NCBI GenBank assembly: GCA_963576735.1 | Contig: CAUYWD010000280.1 | Span: forward strand, 1 to 64,000 | From: Bedellia somnulentella | Lineage: Eukaryota > Arthropoda > Insecta > Lepidoptera > Bedelliidae | Reading direction: 5' to 3' | Length of the DNA stretch: 64,000 nucleotides | Shown: piece by piece, positions 11,201 through 19,998 of the stretch | Numbering within the stretch: the first letter of the stretch is position 1 | How the letters are laid out: each line of letters begins with the position of its first letter | Program-made: the position numbers and the translations under genes | Notes under the pieces: generated by a model | Databases searched by the model: none | The model's input: the letters and a program-made list of their open reading frames with translations, nothing else | What the model was told of the DNA's origin: nothing

Positions 11201-14200
11201 ATGGCGTCTACGGCGTCGTCGAATACTTTTGTATTTCCTAAATTGGGAGAAGGAATTAGTTTTTCTAACTGGAAATTCCGTATGAAATTAATATTGGAGG
11301 AAAAAGGTCTTGTTTTATTAAATACTGTAACCTCTGAACAAGAAAAAAGTAGCGATGCCAAAGCAAAGTCGCTCATCGTTTCTTGCGTGAACGATAGCCA
11401 TCTTGAATCTCTAAAAATGTGTAGAACTGCTGCGGAAATGATGCAAAAATTAGAAAATATTTTGGAAAGAAAAAGTTCTTTTAAAAGATTAATTTTAAAA
11501 AAGAAATTGCTGTCCATGAAATATACGAGTAACGGAAAAATGCAAGAACACATTCAAAACTTCGATGCCGTGATAAATGAATTGGAGTCATGTGGTTGTA
11601 AAATGGAGGAAGATGATAAAATATGCCACTTGCTTTTAACTTTACCCAGTGAATATGACATAGTCATCGCGACAATAGAATCAATAGATGATTTGAAAAT
11701 GGATTTGGTGAAATCAAAACTTTATGATGCTGAACTTAAACTAAAAGAAAAAGGAAATGATAGTGTTGATGGGACATGTTTTATTACGTGCTACAATTGC
11801 CACAAACTCGGACACAAGTCATTTGAATGTCCAAATAATAGAGGGAACCACAGAGGTCGTTATAGAGGAAGATTTAAAGGAAGAGTAAGAAGAAGAGGTT
11901 TTCAGAGAGCACAATTAACCGAAGCAGAAGAAACTAATATGATATTTGTTGCCGAGGGTGAAGCGCAAGTGTCTGAAGAAGAAAATAAAAATGAAATAAA
12001 TTTTGTTGTGGATTCGGGTGCGACTCATCATTTCGTTCAAGAGAAGAACCAAAAGTATATGACAAATATAACAGAACTGGATACAACAATGTACATAAAG
12101 ATAGCAAATGGTCAGATACTGGAATCTAATAAGAAAGGTATTCTACGAGTGTCATGCCAGAACTATAAAATAAGTATTGAAGCGCTTATAGTGAAAGGAT
12201 TGTCGCACAATTTACTGTCAGTGAGCAAATTAATGGAAAAAGGTTATGACATACTATTTAAAGAAGGAAAATTGAAAATATTCAAAGGAAATAACAAAAT
12301 ATTTGGAGAAAAAATTGGAAAATTATATGTATTGAAGTTTGAAATGATTAAATATAAAAATATTGAAAACTGCAACAAAGCAAATGTAAGTAATAATATA
12401 TGGCATGAACGGCTTGGCCACTTGAACAGAAAAAGCTTGAAATTGATGAACTTGCCTTGTAGTGAAGATATGTGTGATGCTTGCATGAGAAATAAAAGTA
12501 CTAGACTACCATTCAAGCCTATTCTGAGAAGAGAAACAAAACAAGTTGGAGAATTGATACACAGTGATGTGGTCGGGCCAATGAGAACTGAAACTCAAGA
12601 AGGATATAGATACTTTCAAACAATTTTAGATGACTACTCTCACTTTTGTCAAACATATTTACTAAGGAACAAATCGGAAGCAGCGAATAACCTAAAAAAT
12701 TATATAAACAATTTAGAGAGACAAAGAGCAATAAAAGTGAAGAGAATTCGATGCGACAACGGCGGAGAGTATACATCAAATGTTTTAAAACAATTCTGCA
12801 CAGAAAAAGGGATACAGATAGAGTATACTTTACCATACAGTCCTCAGTCAAATGGGAAGAGTGAACGTATGAATAGGACAATATTTGATAAAGCTCGTAC
12901 TATACTAGAAGAATCAAATCTACCCAGGAAACTATGGGGCCATGCTGTATTGACAGCTACATTTTTAATAAATCGGTGTCCCTCGAAGGCGATCAACAAT
13001 GAAATACCAACTAAACTTTTTGGAAGTGAAATGATGCTTAATAGACTAAAGCCATTTGGATGTAAGGGGTGGATGGTTATCTTACCAAGACAAGACAAAC
13101 TCAACCCAAGAGCAAAAGAAGTGAGACTAGTTGGTTATACGAGAAATGCATACAAAGTCTGGGATCCATTGACAGACACTGTTTCATTAACAAGAGATAT
13201 AAGATTTGATGAATCTGACAACCGTTATAACCCTAAAAAGACAAATGAAGACAAAAATTACTATTACCAGTTTGAAGAAAATGAAACTGGAAAGGAAATT
13301 GAAACAAAGAATAAAGAAAATATAACAAACAACACAGAAAATAATGAAGAAAATGTAACAAACAACACAGGAAATGAAAATCAAAAGGAAAATGAAGAAG
13401 ATCAAAATGAAAAAAGAACAGATAATCAAGAAAAACCCACAACAAGATCAGGAAGAGAAATTAAAAAACCAAATTACATAAAAGACTATGAACTATATGA
13501 AGCATATTGTTTAATAAGCATTGATGAAGAACCACAAGACTACCAAGAAGCTATAAAGAAAGGGTGGAAAGAAGCAATAGAAAATGAACTGAAAGCACAT
13601 GCAAAAATGAATACCTGGACTATAACTGACTTACCAGCTGATAAGAAGGCTATTGAAGCTAAATGGGTGTTTAAACTGAAAGAAAATAACATAAAGAAAG
13701 CAAGACTGGTAGCGAAAGGGTTTCAAATCAAAGAACCAGATGATTTCGGTAAGAACTATGCACCAGTGGCTAGATCATCAACTGTAAGAACATTTCTTGC
13801 TCATGCCGTTCACAAAGGTTGGTCTATAAGACAATTGGATGTCCCAACTGCGTTCCTGAATGGAAATTTAGATTCAGAGATATATATCAAGCCACCAGAG
13901 GGCGTCGAAGTCGCCAACAACAAAGTGTTAAAGCTAAATAGAGGCTTGTATGGACTGAAAGAAAGCCCTAAGGTGTGGAATCAACGATTCAACGAGTACA
14001 TGGAAGAGAAAGAATTTAAGAGATCACAAAACGACTTTTGTTTATACATTGGAAATAATACATGGCTTTTGATATATGTCGACGACATACTTATTACTGG
14101 ATGTGAAGAAAACATAGAGAAAATAGTAAAAGACTTAAAACAGGAATTTCAAGTAAAAGATTTTGGCTCACCTAAAAATTTTCTTGGAATGGAGATAGAA

Positions 14201-15010
14201 AGAGTAGAAAATAGCATGAAAATAACTCAGAAAAGACAGATAGATAAAATGCTTGAAAAATTTAATATGACTCAGTGCAATGGAACATTAACACCGCTTA
14301 CTAAAGGATATCAGTTTGATAATACAGAAGATATACTAGAAAACATTCCATACCGACAATTGATTGGGAGTCTACTATATGTATCAACTACCTCTAGACC
14401 AGACATATCATTCTCAACAGCATATCTAAGCCAATACTTGGAAAAACCAAGTCAAAGCCTATGGATTCAAGCCAAAAGAATCTTAAGATATTTAAAAGCT
14501 ACAGCGGATCAAGGACTTGTATATGAAAGAGGAAACAAAGAATGTTTGGAAACATATTCAGATTCTGACTGGGCCGGTAACAGTACTGATAGAAAAAGTG
14601 TTTCTGGAAGTGTTACAATGTATAATGGGAATGTTGTCTCATGGTTCTCCCGAAAGCAACCATGTGTAGCTCTTTCAACGGTCGAAGCTGAATATGTGGC
14701 AGCGGCAACTAGTGTTTGTGAACTCCTTTATGTGAAAGGACTTTATTGTGACTTTAATGGACAGAACAGTGAAGTGAAGTGTGTGCTCTATATGGACAAT
14801 AAAGGTGCAATTCAACTAGCCAAATCTTTTGAAAATAGTAAACGGACAAAACACATTGACATCAAAACTCATTTCATTAAAGACTTAATTTCCAAAAAGG
14901 TTATTGATGTGGATTACATTTGTTCAAATGAAAACTTGGCAGACTTGTTTACCAAAACCCTATGTAAGGATAAGCTAAATTCATTAAAAAATTACTTAAA
15001 CATTTTCTGA
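11201..15010 (+). CDS. Copia Gag-Pol polyprotein
   Basis: An uninterrupted 1269-residue polyprotein that makes the element's capsid and all replication enzymes. In order: a Gag domain (residues 1-180, FPKLGEGISFSNWKFRMK); a CCHC knuckle CYNCHKLGHKSFECP (about 197); protease DSGATHH (about 270); the pre-integrase zinc motif HERLGHLNRKS...CDAC (about 405-430); an integrase with HSDVVGPM, DDYSH and GKSERMNR (about 450-555); a polar linker rich in E, N and K; reverse transcriptase with LDVPTAFLNG and YVDDILITG (about 955); and RNase H with SDSDWAGN, EAEYVAA and DNKGAIQLA. Length and order are typical of Copia. All motifs searched for are present. The start is the first Met after the leader. There is no separate gag stop. 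Confidence 0.95.
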   Translation: MASTASSNTFVFPKLGEGISFSNWKFRMKLILEEKGLVLLNTVTSEQEKSSDAKAKSLIVSCVNDSHLESLKMCRTAAEMMQKLENILERKSSFKRLILKKKLLSMKYTSNGKMQEHIQNFDAVINELESCGCKMEEDDKICHLLLTLPSEYDIVIATIESIDDLKMDLVKSKLYDAELKLKEKGNDSVDGTCFITCYNCHKLGHKSFECPNNRGNHRGRYRGRFKGRVRRRGFQRAQLTEAEETNMIFVAEGEAQVSEEENKNEINFVVDSGATHHFVQEKNQKYMTNITELDTTMYIKIANGQILESNKKGILRVSCQNYKISIEALIVKGLSHNLLSVSKLMEKGYDILFKEGKLKIFKGNNKIFGEKIGKLYVLKFEMIKYKNIENCNKANVSNNIWHERLGHLNRKSLKLMNLPCSEDMCDACMRNKSTRLPFKPILRRETKQVGELIHSDVVGPMRTETQEGYRYFQTILDDYSHFCQTYLLRNKSEAANNLKNYINNLERQRAIKVKRIRCDNGGEYTSNVLKQFCTEKGIQIEYTLPYSPQSNGKSERMNRTIFDKARTILEESNLPRKLWGHAVLTATFLINRCPSKAINNEIPTKLFGSEMMLNRLKPFGCKGWMVILPRQDKLNPRAKEVRLVGYTRNAYKVWDPLTDTVSLTRDIRFDESDNRYNPKKTNEDKNYYYQFEENETGKEIETKNKENITNNTENNEENVTNNTGNENQKENEEDQNEKRTDNQEKPTTRSGREIKKPNYIKDYELYEAYCLISIDEEPQDYQEAIKKGWKEAIENELKAHAKMNTWTITDLPADKKAIEAKWVFKLKENNIKKARLVAKGFQIKEPDDFGKNYAPVARSSTVRTFLAHAVHKGWSIRQLDVPTAFLNGNLDSEIYIKPPEGVEVANNKVLKLNRGLYGLKESPKVWNQRFNEYMEEKEFKRSQNDFCLYIGNNTWLLIYVDDILITGCEENIEKIVKDLKQEFQVKDFGSPKNFLGMEIERVENSMKITQKRQIDKMLEKFNMTQCNGTLTPLTKGYQFDNTEDILENIPYRQLIGSLLYVSTTSRPDISFSTAYLSQYLEKPSQSLWIQAKRILRYLKATADQGLVYERGNKECLETYSDSDWAGNSTDRKSVSGSVTMYNGNVVSWFSRKQPCVALSTVEAEYVAAATSVCELLYVKGLYCDFNGQNSEVKCVLYMDNKGAIQLAKSFENSKRTKHIDIKTHFIKDLISKKVIDVDYICSNENLADLFTKTLCKDKLNSLKNYLNIF

Positions 15011-15233
15011 TTTGCTAAAACTAGAAAAATTACTCTAAAACTTGTTTTTACTGTATTTTACTGTGTGTTTTTTCTTTAAAATTGTTTTTAATTTTTTTTT
15101 GTGTCTTAGTTTTAATTTTTAAATTGTAATGAGTATGGGGTATGTATGGCAAATTTTTTTTTTGTTAATTTAAGCTCATAAGCTATGCTCTTAAGCGATC
15201 TCAAGTCAGGTCAGACTTTCAATCGAGGGTGGA

Positions 15234-15390
15234 TGTTAAATACTTTATCGGTTCTACGGTTTGCCATGCACATCTCTAGTTTAAAAATAGCTTAGCAATA
15301 AGGACATCTCTATTATCTGTCTAGATGGTCTGTGGTGAAAAATAAAATGAAGAATACGTGCCTCAATAATGTTTTATTTAAAATCTATCA
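15234..15390 (+). repeat. Copia 3' LTR
   Basis: 157-bp copy of the 5' LTR with no difference seen by eye. The 223-bp 3' UTR between the stop codon and this LTR is T-rich and ends in the purine tract. Confidence 0.92.
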
Positions 15391-15612
15391 TTTCTTTTAT
15401 AACTGTTTGCATTTGTAATGTAAACGACTGTTTGTTCCCTAAATAAATGAAAAAAAAAATTAAATGTGCAGCACCTCTAATATCGCCATTTGAAATTTTA
15501 GTTTTAATTTTACGATTTATATCGAATTTTATGGTAATTTAATTATAAAATCAGTGTCTAAAGGAGCTAAGCAGTTATGTTTAATTGTCTGTGTAAGTGA
15601 TAATTTAGAATG

Positions 15613-15860
15613 AATTAAATAAGTGATTTTTTAGGTGCATGCAGAGTTTTGAAACTAAATAAAAGCAATTTTTTCCAGCTTTCAAAATCATTGTTCTCAA
15701 CCACCGTTTGTATAGTTCTAGTGATTGACGATGAAACTGATACACGTGCACCACGAGGTATTCTCTTAATTATTGGTACAGATGATTTTAATTTAGACTG
15801 TTCTTTCCAAAATAATTTTGAGTCGACATGAAAACTTGATAAAGTAAAGTTGCCACAGAC
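15613..15860 (-). pseudogene. Non-LTR retrotransposon fragment (upstream of RT)
   Basis: Minus-strand open stretch reading IPRGARVSVSSSITRTIQTV and ENNDFESWKKLLLFSF. This resembles the region N-terminal to reverse transcriptase in the same kind of element as 6506-8010. Beyond about 15890 the frame enters a SINE fragment, so the apparent 113-residue ORF is a composite. Confidence 0.4.
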
Positions 15861-15898
15861 AATATAGAAAGTTGCGTTGTGTAGTGCAACATATTTGG

Positions 15899-16090
15899 TT
15901 AAATGTATATTTAGTATAAAACGGCGATAGGCCTGCCCCCTATCACGTGAATACACTATCCATGCAAAACGTGGGTACTCTGAACACCAGATGACAAAGT
16001 CACGTGATGTTCAGAAGTATTAGTACCTCTGCTAACCACTTAGGGTATATTCGGCGTGAACGTTTATGTTAATGTTATGTTATGTATATT
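15899..16090 (+). repeat. SINE 3' fragment
   Basis: Matches the 3' half of the SINE at 18401-18745 (AAAACGGCGATAGGCCTG, CATGCAAAACGTGGGTACTC, GGCGTGAACGTTTATG) and ends in a GTTATGTTATG-type tail. The tRNA-like head is missing. Confidence 0.75.
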
Positions 16091-16134
16091 TAGTAGGTTT
16101 TTGATTTTTGTATTACATACCAACGGTTGTTGAT

Positions 16135-16330
16135 GATTTGTAAAAAACCAGCCAAGTCAGACTCACGCGCGAAGGTTTCTTTACTGTCATTTATGTATAA
16201 TAGAAAGTTACTTTACTGTTATTTAAGTATTTGCTTTGAAAGGTGATATACAAATAAATATTCTGTGAAAATTTGAGGTATCTACTTACTCCCGTCATTA
16301 ATATTGAGCAAAAAAATACGAAAAAACACT
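16135..16330 (+). repeat. Dispersed repeat with AACCAGCCAAGT core
   Basis: Contains AAAAACCAGCCAAGTCAGAC then TCACGCGCGAAGG, resembling a very common insect dispersed repeat (CCGGCCAAGTGCGAGTCGG type). Degenerate. The interval 16331-16799 that follows shows no gene; a small 79-codon frame there has no recognisable feature, and GAATT microsatellite units occur near 16735. Confidence 0.4.
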
Positions 16331-16989
16331 TTGTATGAAGACCACCTTAACACGTTGAAGCGCAGTAACGCCCTAAGGTGTCTAAGGCTAACTTTGTAAT
16401 ACAACAGTACGCCATTTGGCGTCCGTATTGTTTTGATATAAGTCTAGAATGCTCCGAGGTGATTGATTTCTCATATAAATACAAAAAAGAACATCCTTTA
16501 CTGTCACCGCAAAAACAAGTGTTTTGTTATACCCAAGATATTAAATTATACTTACTAGAAATAGATGGGACAATTAGTACTAAAACCTCTAATCTTAGAA
16601 AGTATAACGCCATCTAACGTTCACTGGAATAACTTATGCATTTTTCTAATATATGAAATAATTCTTTGGGATCTTGTTTGTCCTACACTATGATTTGTTA
16701 ACATCTTACCTGTAAAACAAGAATGCAAATAAATGAATTGAATTGAATTGAATTCAGCTTTTGAATGTTCGATGGCGTTAGTTGTATTAAGGTACTAGGA
16801 ATGCTAGTGATGTCCATGGTTATCTATGTTTTTTAAAGAACTTTTAGAATGTGATAAAAAAAAAGATTTTATTATTTATGTTTATTTTCAAATTTACATT
16901 AAAACTTATTTTACCAAACAGAAACTCACCAAATGAAAACTAAAACTTACTTATAAAATAAAATAAAACGATGGAAAAGGAAACCAATA

Positions 16990-17360
16990 GGTAAAGTCCA
17001 ATCGGTAGAGCACCCGCCCGTAAACAGGCAGACGTGAGTTCAAATCCCGGCTCGGGCCTACACCAATTTGTAATTTCTAGTCAAATGTGTGGTTAATTTA
17101 TCACGGTTGTTCATGGTGAGGGAAAACATAGTGAGGAAACCCACATGGCCGAGTTGTACTTAGCCATGTGACAGTGTATTCGTACAAAACGGCGAAAGGC
17201 CTGTCCCTTATCACGTGAGTACACTGTCTAAGCAAAACGTGGGTACCTACTTTTGACACTAGGTGGGGCTGTCACTTGTTGTTGAGAAGTATTGGTACCT
17301 CTGCCAACCCCTTCGGGGATAAACGGCGTGAACGTTTATGTTATGTTATGTTTATGAAAA
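16990..17360 (+). repeat. tRNA-derived SINE, copy 1
   Basis: The tRNA-like head has TCGGTAGAGCACCC (A-box region) and GAGTTCAAATCCCGG (B box). A body follows with GTGAGGAAACCCACATGG, AACGTGGGTACC and CCAACCCCTTCGGGGAT, and a GTTATGTTATG-type tail. It lies inside the TIR element. Confidence 0.8.
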
Positions 17361-18400
17361 GGAAACCAACTAAACTTTTTTTTTTTAATGGACATGTTTT
17401 AATGCAATCAGGTCACTTGAAACAAAATAAGTTTATGTAAAGTCCTACGACTTTACGACGACTATGCCCTCCTCCCGCGCCTCAGCCCTCGCGATGATGC
17501 GCAGCGACAGTCTCTATCACCTTTAGTACCATTGTAAAACTCAATGAGGCATGGCTCTTTTTGTGGGATTTACAGCAGCTTTTACATCAAAAAATGATAG
17601 CATGTAAACTATCTTAGATGGCTTAGGTTTGTACGATAGAAATGAAAAAATTCTTCTTCAAAATTTTGTTCATTTTTGCTATTATACATTCCTATGAACT
17701 GTTGTCCTCCTCTTCTAATAACAAACACGTTGAACAGTACTCTTCTTGCATCTAGGATAAAAACTGCAAAAATGTATAAACTTAAGTTGTGAAAAATATA
17801 TACACAAAGCCTAACCATTCGTCAAAACGACGAACATTATTGGAATATCTCGTAAATTAGTGTACTAACCTGCTGGATACGGTTACCTTCCAGAAGAGGT
17901 CGACGAAAACTAAGTTAGCTATTGAACGTTGTCATTATAGCCGTAAGCGCAGAAAAGAGACAACGAATTTTCTGTCGTGTTGTCGTCACATCGACGAAGG
18001 TTAGGTGTCTAGAGCTAACAATTTTTGTCACGTAAATGTAAAAAAGTCAGTTTTTTCAAACTTTGTAATTTTTGAAGTAAACTATGTCTTAATGTAGAGG
18101 TCTTTACAGCATGTCGTTTGGTTGAATACGTTTTTCAGAGCAACGCAATTCGAATGATTGATAAACACTGCGGTCGTTTTAAACTAAACGATTCGCGTTG
18201 TTTATTCCTTGTGTCGCTTTACTTAAAAAGCTAATTCTTGTTGGTTTCATAAAGAAATTTGTTTGATATGGTAGTAAAGATGTCTTGAGTGTATCTACTT
18301 GCATTTTGATTAACCAGCCAAATGTTTGCTACCAATTCTTAGCAGTGTAGGAATAGGGAATGGAATATTATATTATTTGTACTGTATTTTAAACCGTGCA

Positions 18401-18745
18401 ACCGTGATAGCCCAGTGGGTAGAACACTCGGTTATCGTGCAAACGACTAGTGTTCAAATCCTGGGTCGGGCCTACACCAATTTGTCTTTTCTAAAGACAT
18501 ATGTGTGGTTAATTTATCATGGTTGTTAACGGTGAGGGAAAACATCGTGAGGAAACCCACATGGCTGAGTTGTACTTAGTCATGTGACAGTGTATTTGTA
18601 CAAAACGGCGATAGGCCACTGTCCATGCAAAACGTGGGTACTCTGAACACCAGGTGACAAAGTCACGTGATGTTCAGAAATATTAGTACCTCTGCCAACC
18701 CCTTCGGGGATATTCGGCGTGAACGTTTATGTTTATGTTTTTTTG
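18401..18745 (+). repeat. tRNA-derived SINE, copy 2
   Basis: A good A box, TAGCCCAGTGG, and a B box, TGTTCAAATCC, spaced as in a tRNA. The body is the same as copy 1 and ends GAACGTTTATGTTTATG. There is a deletion in the body relative to copy 1 (after AAAACGGCGATAGGCC). It abuts the right terminal repeat of the surrounding element. Confidence 0.82.
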
Positions 18746-18835
18746 AAAATAAACATAAATAATAAAATCTTTTTTTTTTATCACATTCTAAAAGTTCTTT
18801 AAAAAATATAGATAACCATGGACATCACTAGCATT

Positions 18836-18860
18836 AGGTTATTTTAGGTTAGGTTATGTT
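18836..18860 (+). repeat. Degenerate telomeric repeat at the array boundary
   Basis: AGGTTATTTTAGGTTAGGTTATGTT: imperfect TTAGG units, the most centromere-proximal in the window and the only ones with several errors. It marks the subtelomere-to-telomere transition. Confidence 0.75.
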
Positions 18861-18939
18861 CCCCCACACGGTGCAGCCTTGTCGTGGCGTGGGGGCTCAG
18901 TAGCCCCGGGTTGGTCACCCGGGGTGAAGCCAATGCACC
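18861..18939 (+). ncRNA. HDV-like ribozyme fold, unit A
   Basis: Order of pairing: P1 CCCCCAC with GTGGGGG; P2 GGTGC (18870-18874) with GCACC (18935-18939); P3 GCC/GGC around the loop TTGTCGT; P4 CCCCGGG/CCCGGGG. J4/2 reads GAAGCCAAT, where a catalytic C is expected. Cleavage would fall exactly at the element's first base. SART is a published carrier of such ribozymes; activity here is inferred. Confidence 0.75.
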
Positions 18940-18991
18940 AAGGGTCCGCTTCTCTCCTCTGTTTTCAGAGTGAGCAGTAAGCGGACTGGGT

Positions 18992-19168
18992 GAGGAGAAA
19001 ACCTCGTTAAAAAATCAAAAGAACTCGTAACCCTGGCAGTCTTGCACTTCCCGGGCCGAGGGTCTTGGCGCGGCATAGGCTTGACCGCGAGGAGTAAACC
19101 TCTATAAAAAATCGGAAGAGGAGTAAACCTTCCGCTAAAATCCGAGGACAAAAACTCGTTAAAAAATC
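18992..19168 (+). repeat. GAGG...CCTC stem modules, unit A
   Basis: Four modules: GAGGAGAAAACCTCGTTAAA (18992), GAGGAGTAAACCTCTATAAA (19089), a GGAAGAGGAGTAAACCTTCC variant (19114), and GAGGACAAAAACTCGTTAAA (19143). The spacing is irregular (97, 25 and 29 bp between starts). Each can form a short stem with an A-rich loop followed by an A-rich run. Confidence 0.7.
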
Positions 19169-19412
19169 CGTGAGGTGGTGGGCTGCGACCGGCGGGTTGC
19201 AGTCTGCTACTCCGCAAGGAGAATCTCGAGGGGGTCGGGCGTTTGGAACTTGTGGCCCAAACGCCTACGGTGCTGAGGAAGCACAAGGAGGAGTGGGGGA
19301 CTTTAAGTCCCCCGAGATGGGCTGCTTTTTGCAGCAGGTGCGTGGAGTCTGTGGATGTTACCTACGGCAAAGTCGCCATGGACTCCACACATGTGCACCA
19401 TAGATGGCCACC

Positions 19413-19491
19413 GTGGGGTTTTAGTCGGTAAGAGTCCAACATACCTTCGTCACCCCGCCGGGTGACGTCGGATCCATGAGGATTTTCCCAC
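19413..19491 (+). promoter_or_regulatory. SART 3' UTR terminal structure, unit A
   Basis: GTGGGG (19413) pairs with the CCCAC just before the poly(A). Inside are GTCGG...CCAAC (one mismatch) and a CGTCACCC/GGGTGACG hairpin. This is the probable reverse transcriptase recognition region. Confidence 0.6.
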
Positions 19492-19504
19492 GAAAAAAAA
19501 AAAA

Positions 19505-19528
19505 GGTTAGGTTAGATTAGGTTAGGTT
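19505..19528 (+). repeat. Telomeric repeat spacer A/B
   Basis: 24 bp of (GGTTA)n ending GGTT, with one substitution (GATTA). Confidence 0.95.
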
Positions 19529-19609
19529 CCCCCACACGGTGCAGCCTTGTCGTGGCGTGGGGGCTCAGTAGCCTCGGGAAATCCAGTCCGGGGTGAAGCC
19601 AATGTACCG
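19529..19609 (+). ncRNA. HDV-like ribozyme fold, unit B
   Basis: Same fold as unit A. P2 is CGGTGC with GTACCG (one G-U pair); P4 is CCTCGG...CCGGGG; J4/2 is GAAGCCAAT. Confidence 0.72.
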
Positions 19610-19998
19610 AGAGTCCGCTTCTCTCCTCTGCTTCCAGAGCGAGCAGTAAGCGGACGAGAAGTTGTGGCACATTCTGATGTGCACGGCTTAGCCCCAGCGT
19701 TTGCCCACATTGGGCGGCTGGGGCGGGTGTTAGAACCTGGCGTCTGTATCGCATCGATCGGCCAGGTTCTGTCTTTGTGGGGCGGCAGTGTCTTCATGAT
19801 ACTGCCGGCCAAACCGTAAGCCTACTTCGGTGGGAACGGGGGCTCAGGCCACTGAGGTCTGGGCTGCGAGGAAGAAAACCTCTATAAAAATTACCCTAAT
19901 CCCAAGGTCAGCGTGCCGAGGGGATGAATGTCTGGAGGGAGTCCAGTGCCAAGCGCAGCTCGATGGTAGGCCGAGGGTAAAGCCTACCAAACCCCATA

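Larger units (their letters stand above)
10899..15390 (+). mobile_element. Intact Ty1/Copia LTR retrotransposon
   Basis: Two 157-bp LTRs (TGTTAAATAC...AAATCTATCA) that appear identical. They are flanked by the 5-bp duplication TTTCT (10894-10898 and 15391-15395). A purine-rich tract (GAGGGTGGA) precedes the right LTR. A single long ORF lies between them. Matching LTRs and an intact ORF indicate a recent and possibly still competent insertion. Confidence 0.93.
8235..15459 (+). pseudogene. Decayed Jockey/CR1-type non-LTR element (interrupted by Copia)
   Basis: A plus-strand relic with an endonuclease piece (IFLIVGDF near 8270; LDLVFCNFSCLVTACNHPL near 8450). Reverse transcriptase follows: TDFSKAFD near 9615, SGVPQGSHLGPLLF near 9778, and LLYVDDAKFL near 9867, where the usual YADD is YVDD. 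Thumb and C-terminal segments run to about 10790. Frames change repeatedly with many stops. The 3' UTR is cut by the Copia element at 10899 and resumes at 15391, ending in a poly(A) near 15450. The insertion therefore postdates the decay of this element. Confidence 0.75.
16800..18835. mobile_element. TIR-bounded element with two SINE insertions, next to the telomeric array
   Basis: Inverted terminal repeats of about 90 bp: 16800-16890 and 18744-18835, both containing GCTAGTGATGTCCATGGTTA. The pair brackets about 2 kb. The interior has two SINE copies (16990-17360 and 18401-18745) and no transposase. Flanks share AGG as a possible 3-bp duplication, but this is weak. The right end is immediately followed by degenerate TTAGG repeats. 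Between the SINEs (17370-18400) no gene is recognised. Confidence 0.6.
18861..19504 (+). mobile_element. SART-N unit A: short non-coding SART derivative
   Basis: 644 bp including poly(A). It has the complete SART 5' tip (ribozyme fold) and the complete 3' tip (closing stem plus hairpin), flanked by TTAGG repeats on both sides. The middle is a non-coding block with several GAGG...CCTC modules and shares over 300 bp with unit G (for example GGAAGAGGAGTAAACCTTCC and GGTGGTGGGCTGCGACCGG). No ORF1 or ORF2 sequence remains. It is inferred to be a non-autonomous family moved by SART proteins. Confidence 0.85.

Noticed and set aside
13187..13445. Minus-strand hydrophobic ORFs inside the Copia polyprotein region
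   Set aside because: They are antisense to the E/N/K-rich linker of the intact Copia ORF.
16990..17070. A tRNA gene
   Set aside because: A and B boxes are present, but no cloverleaf or clean acceptor stem closes and the sequence continues into a SINE body.
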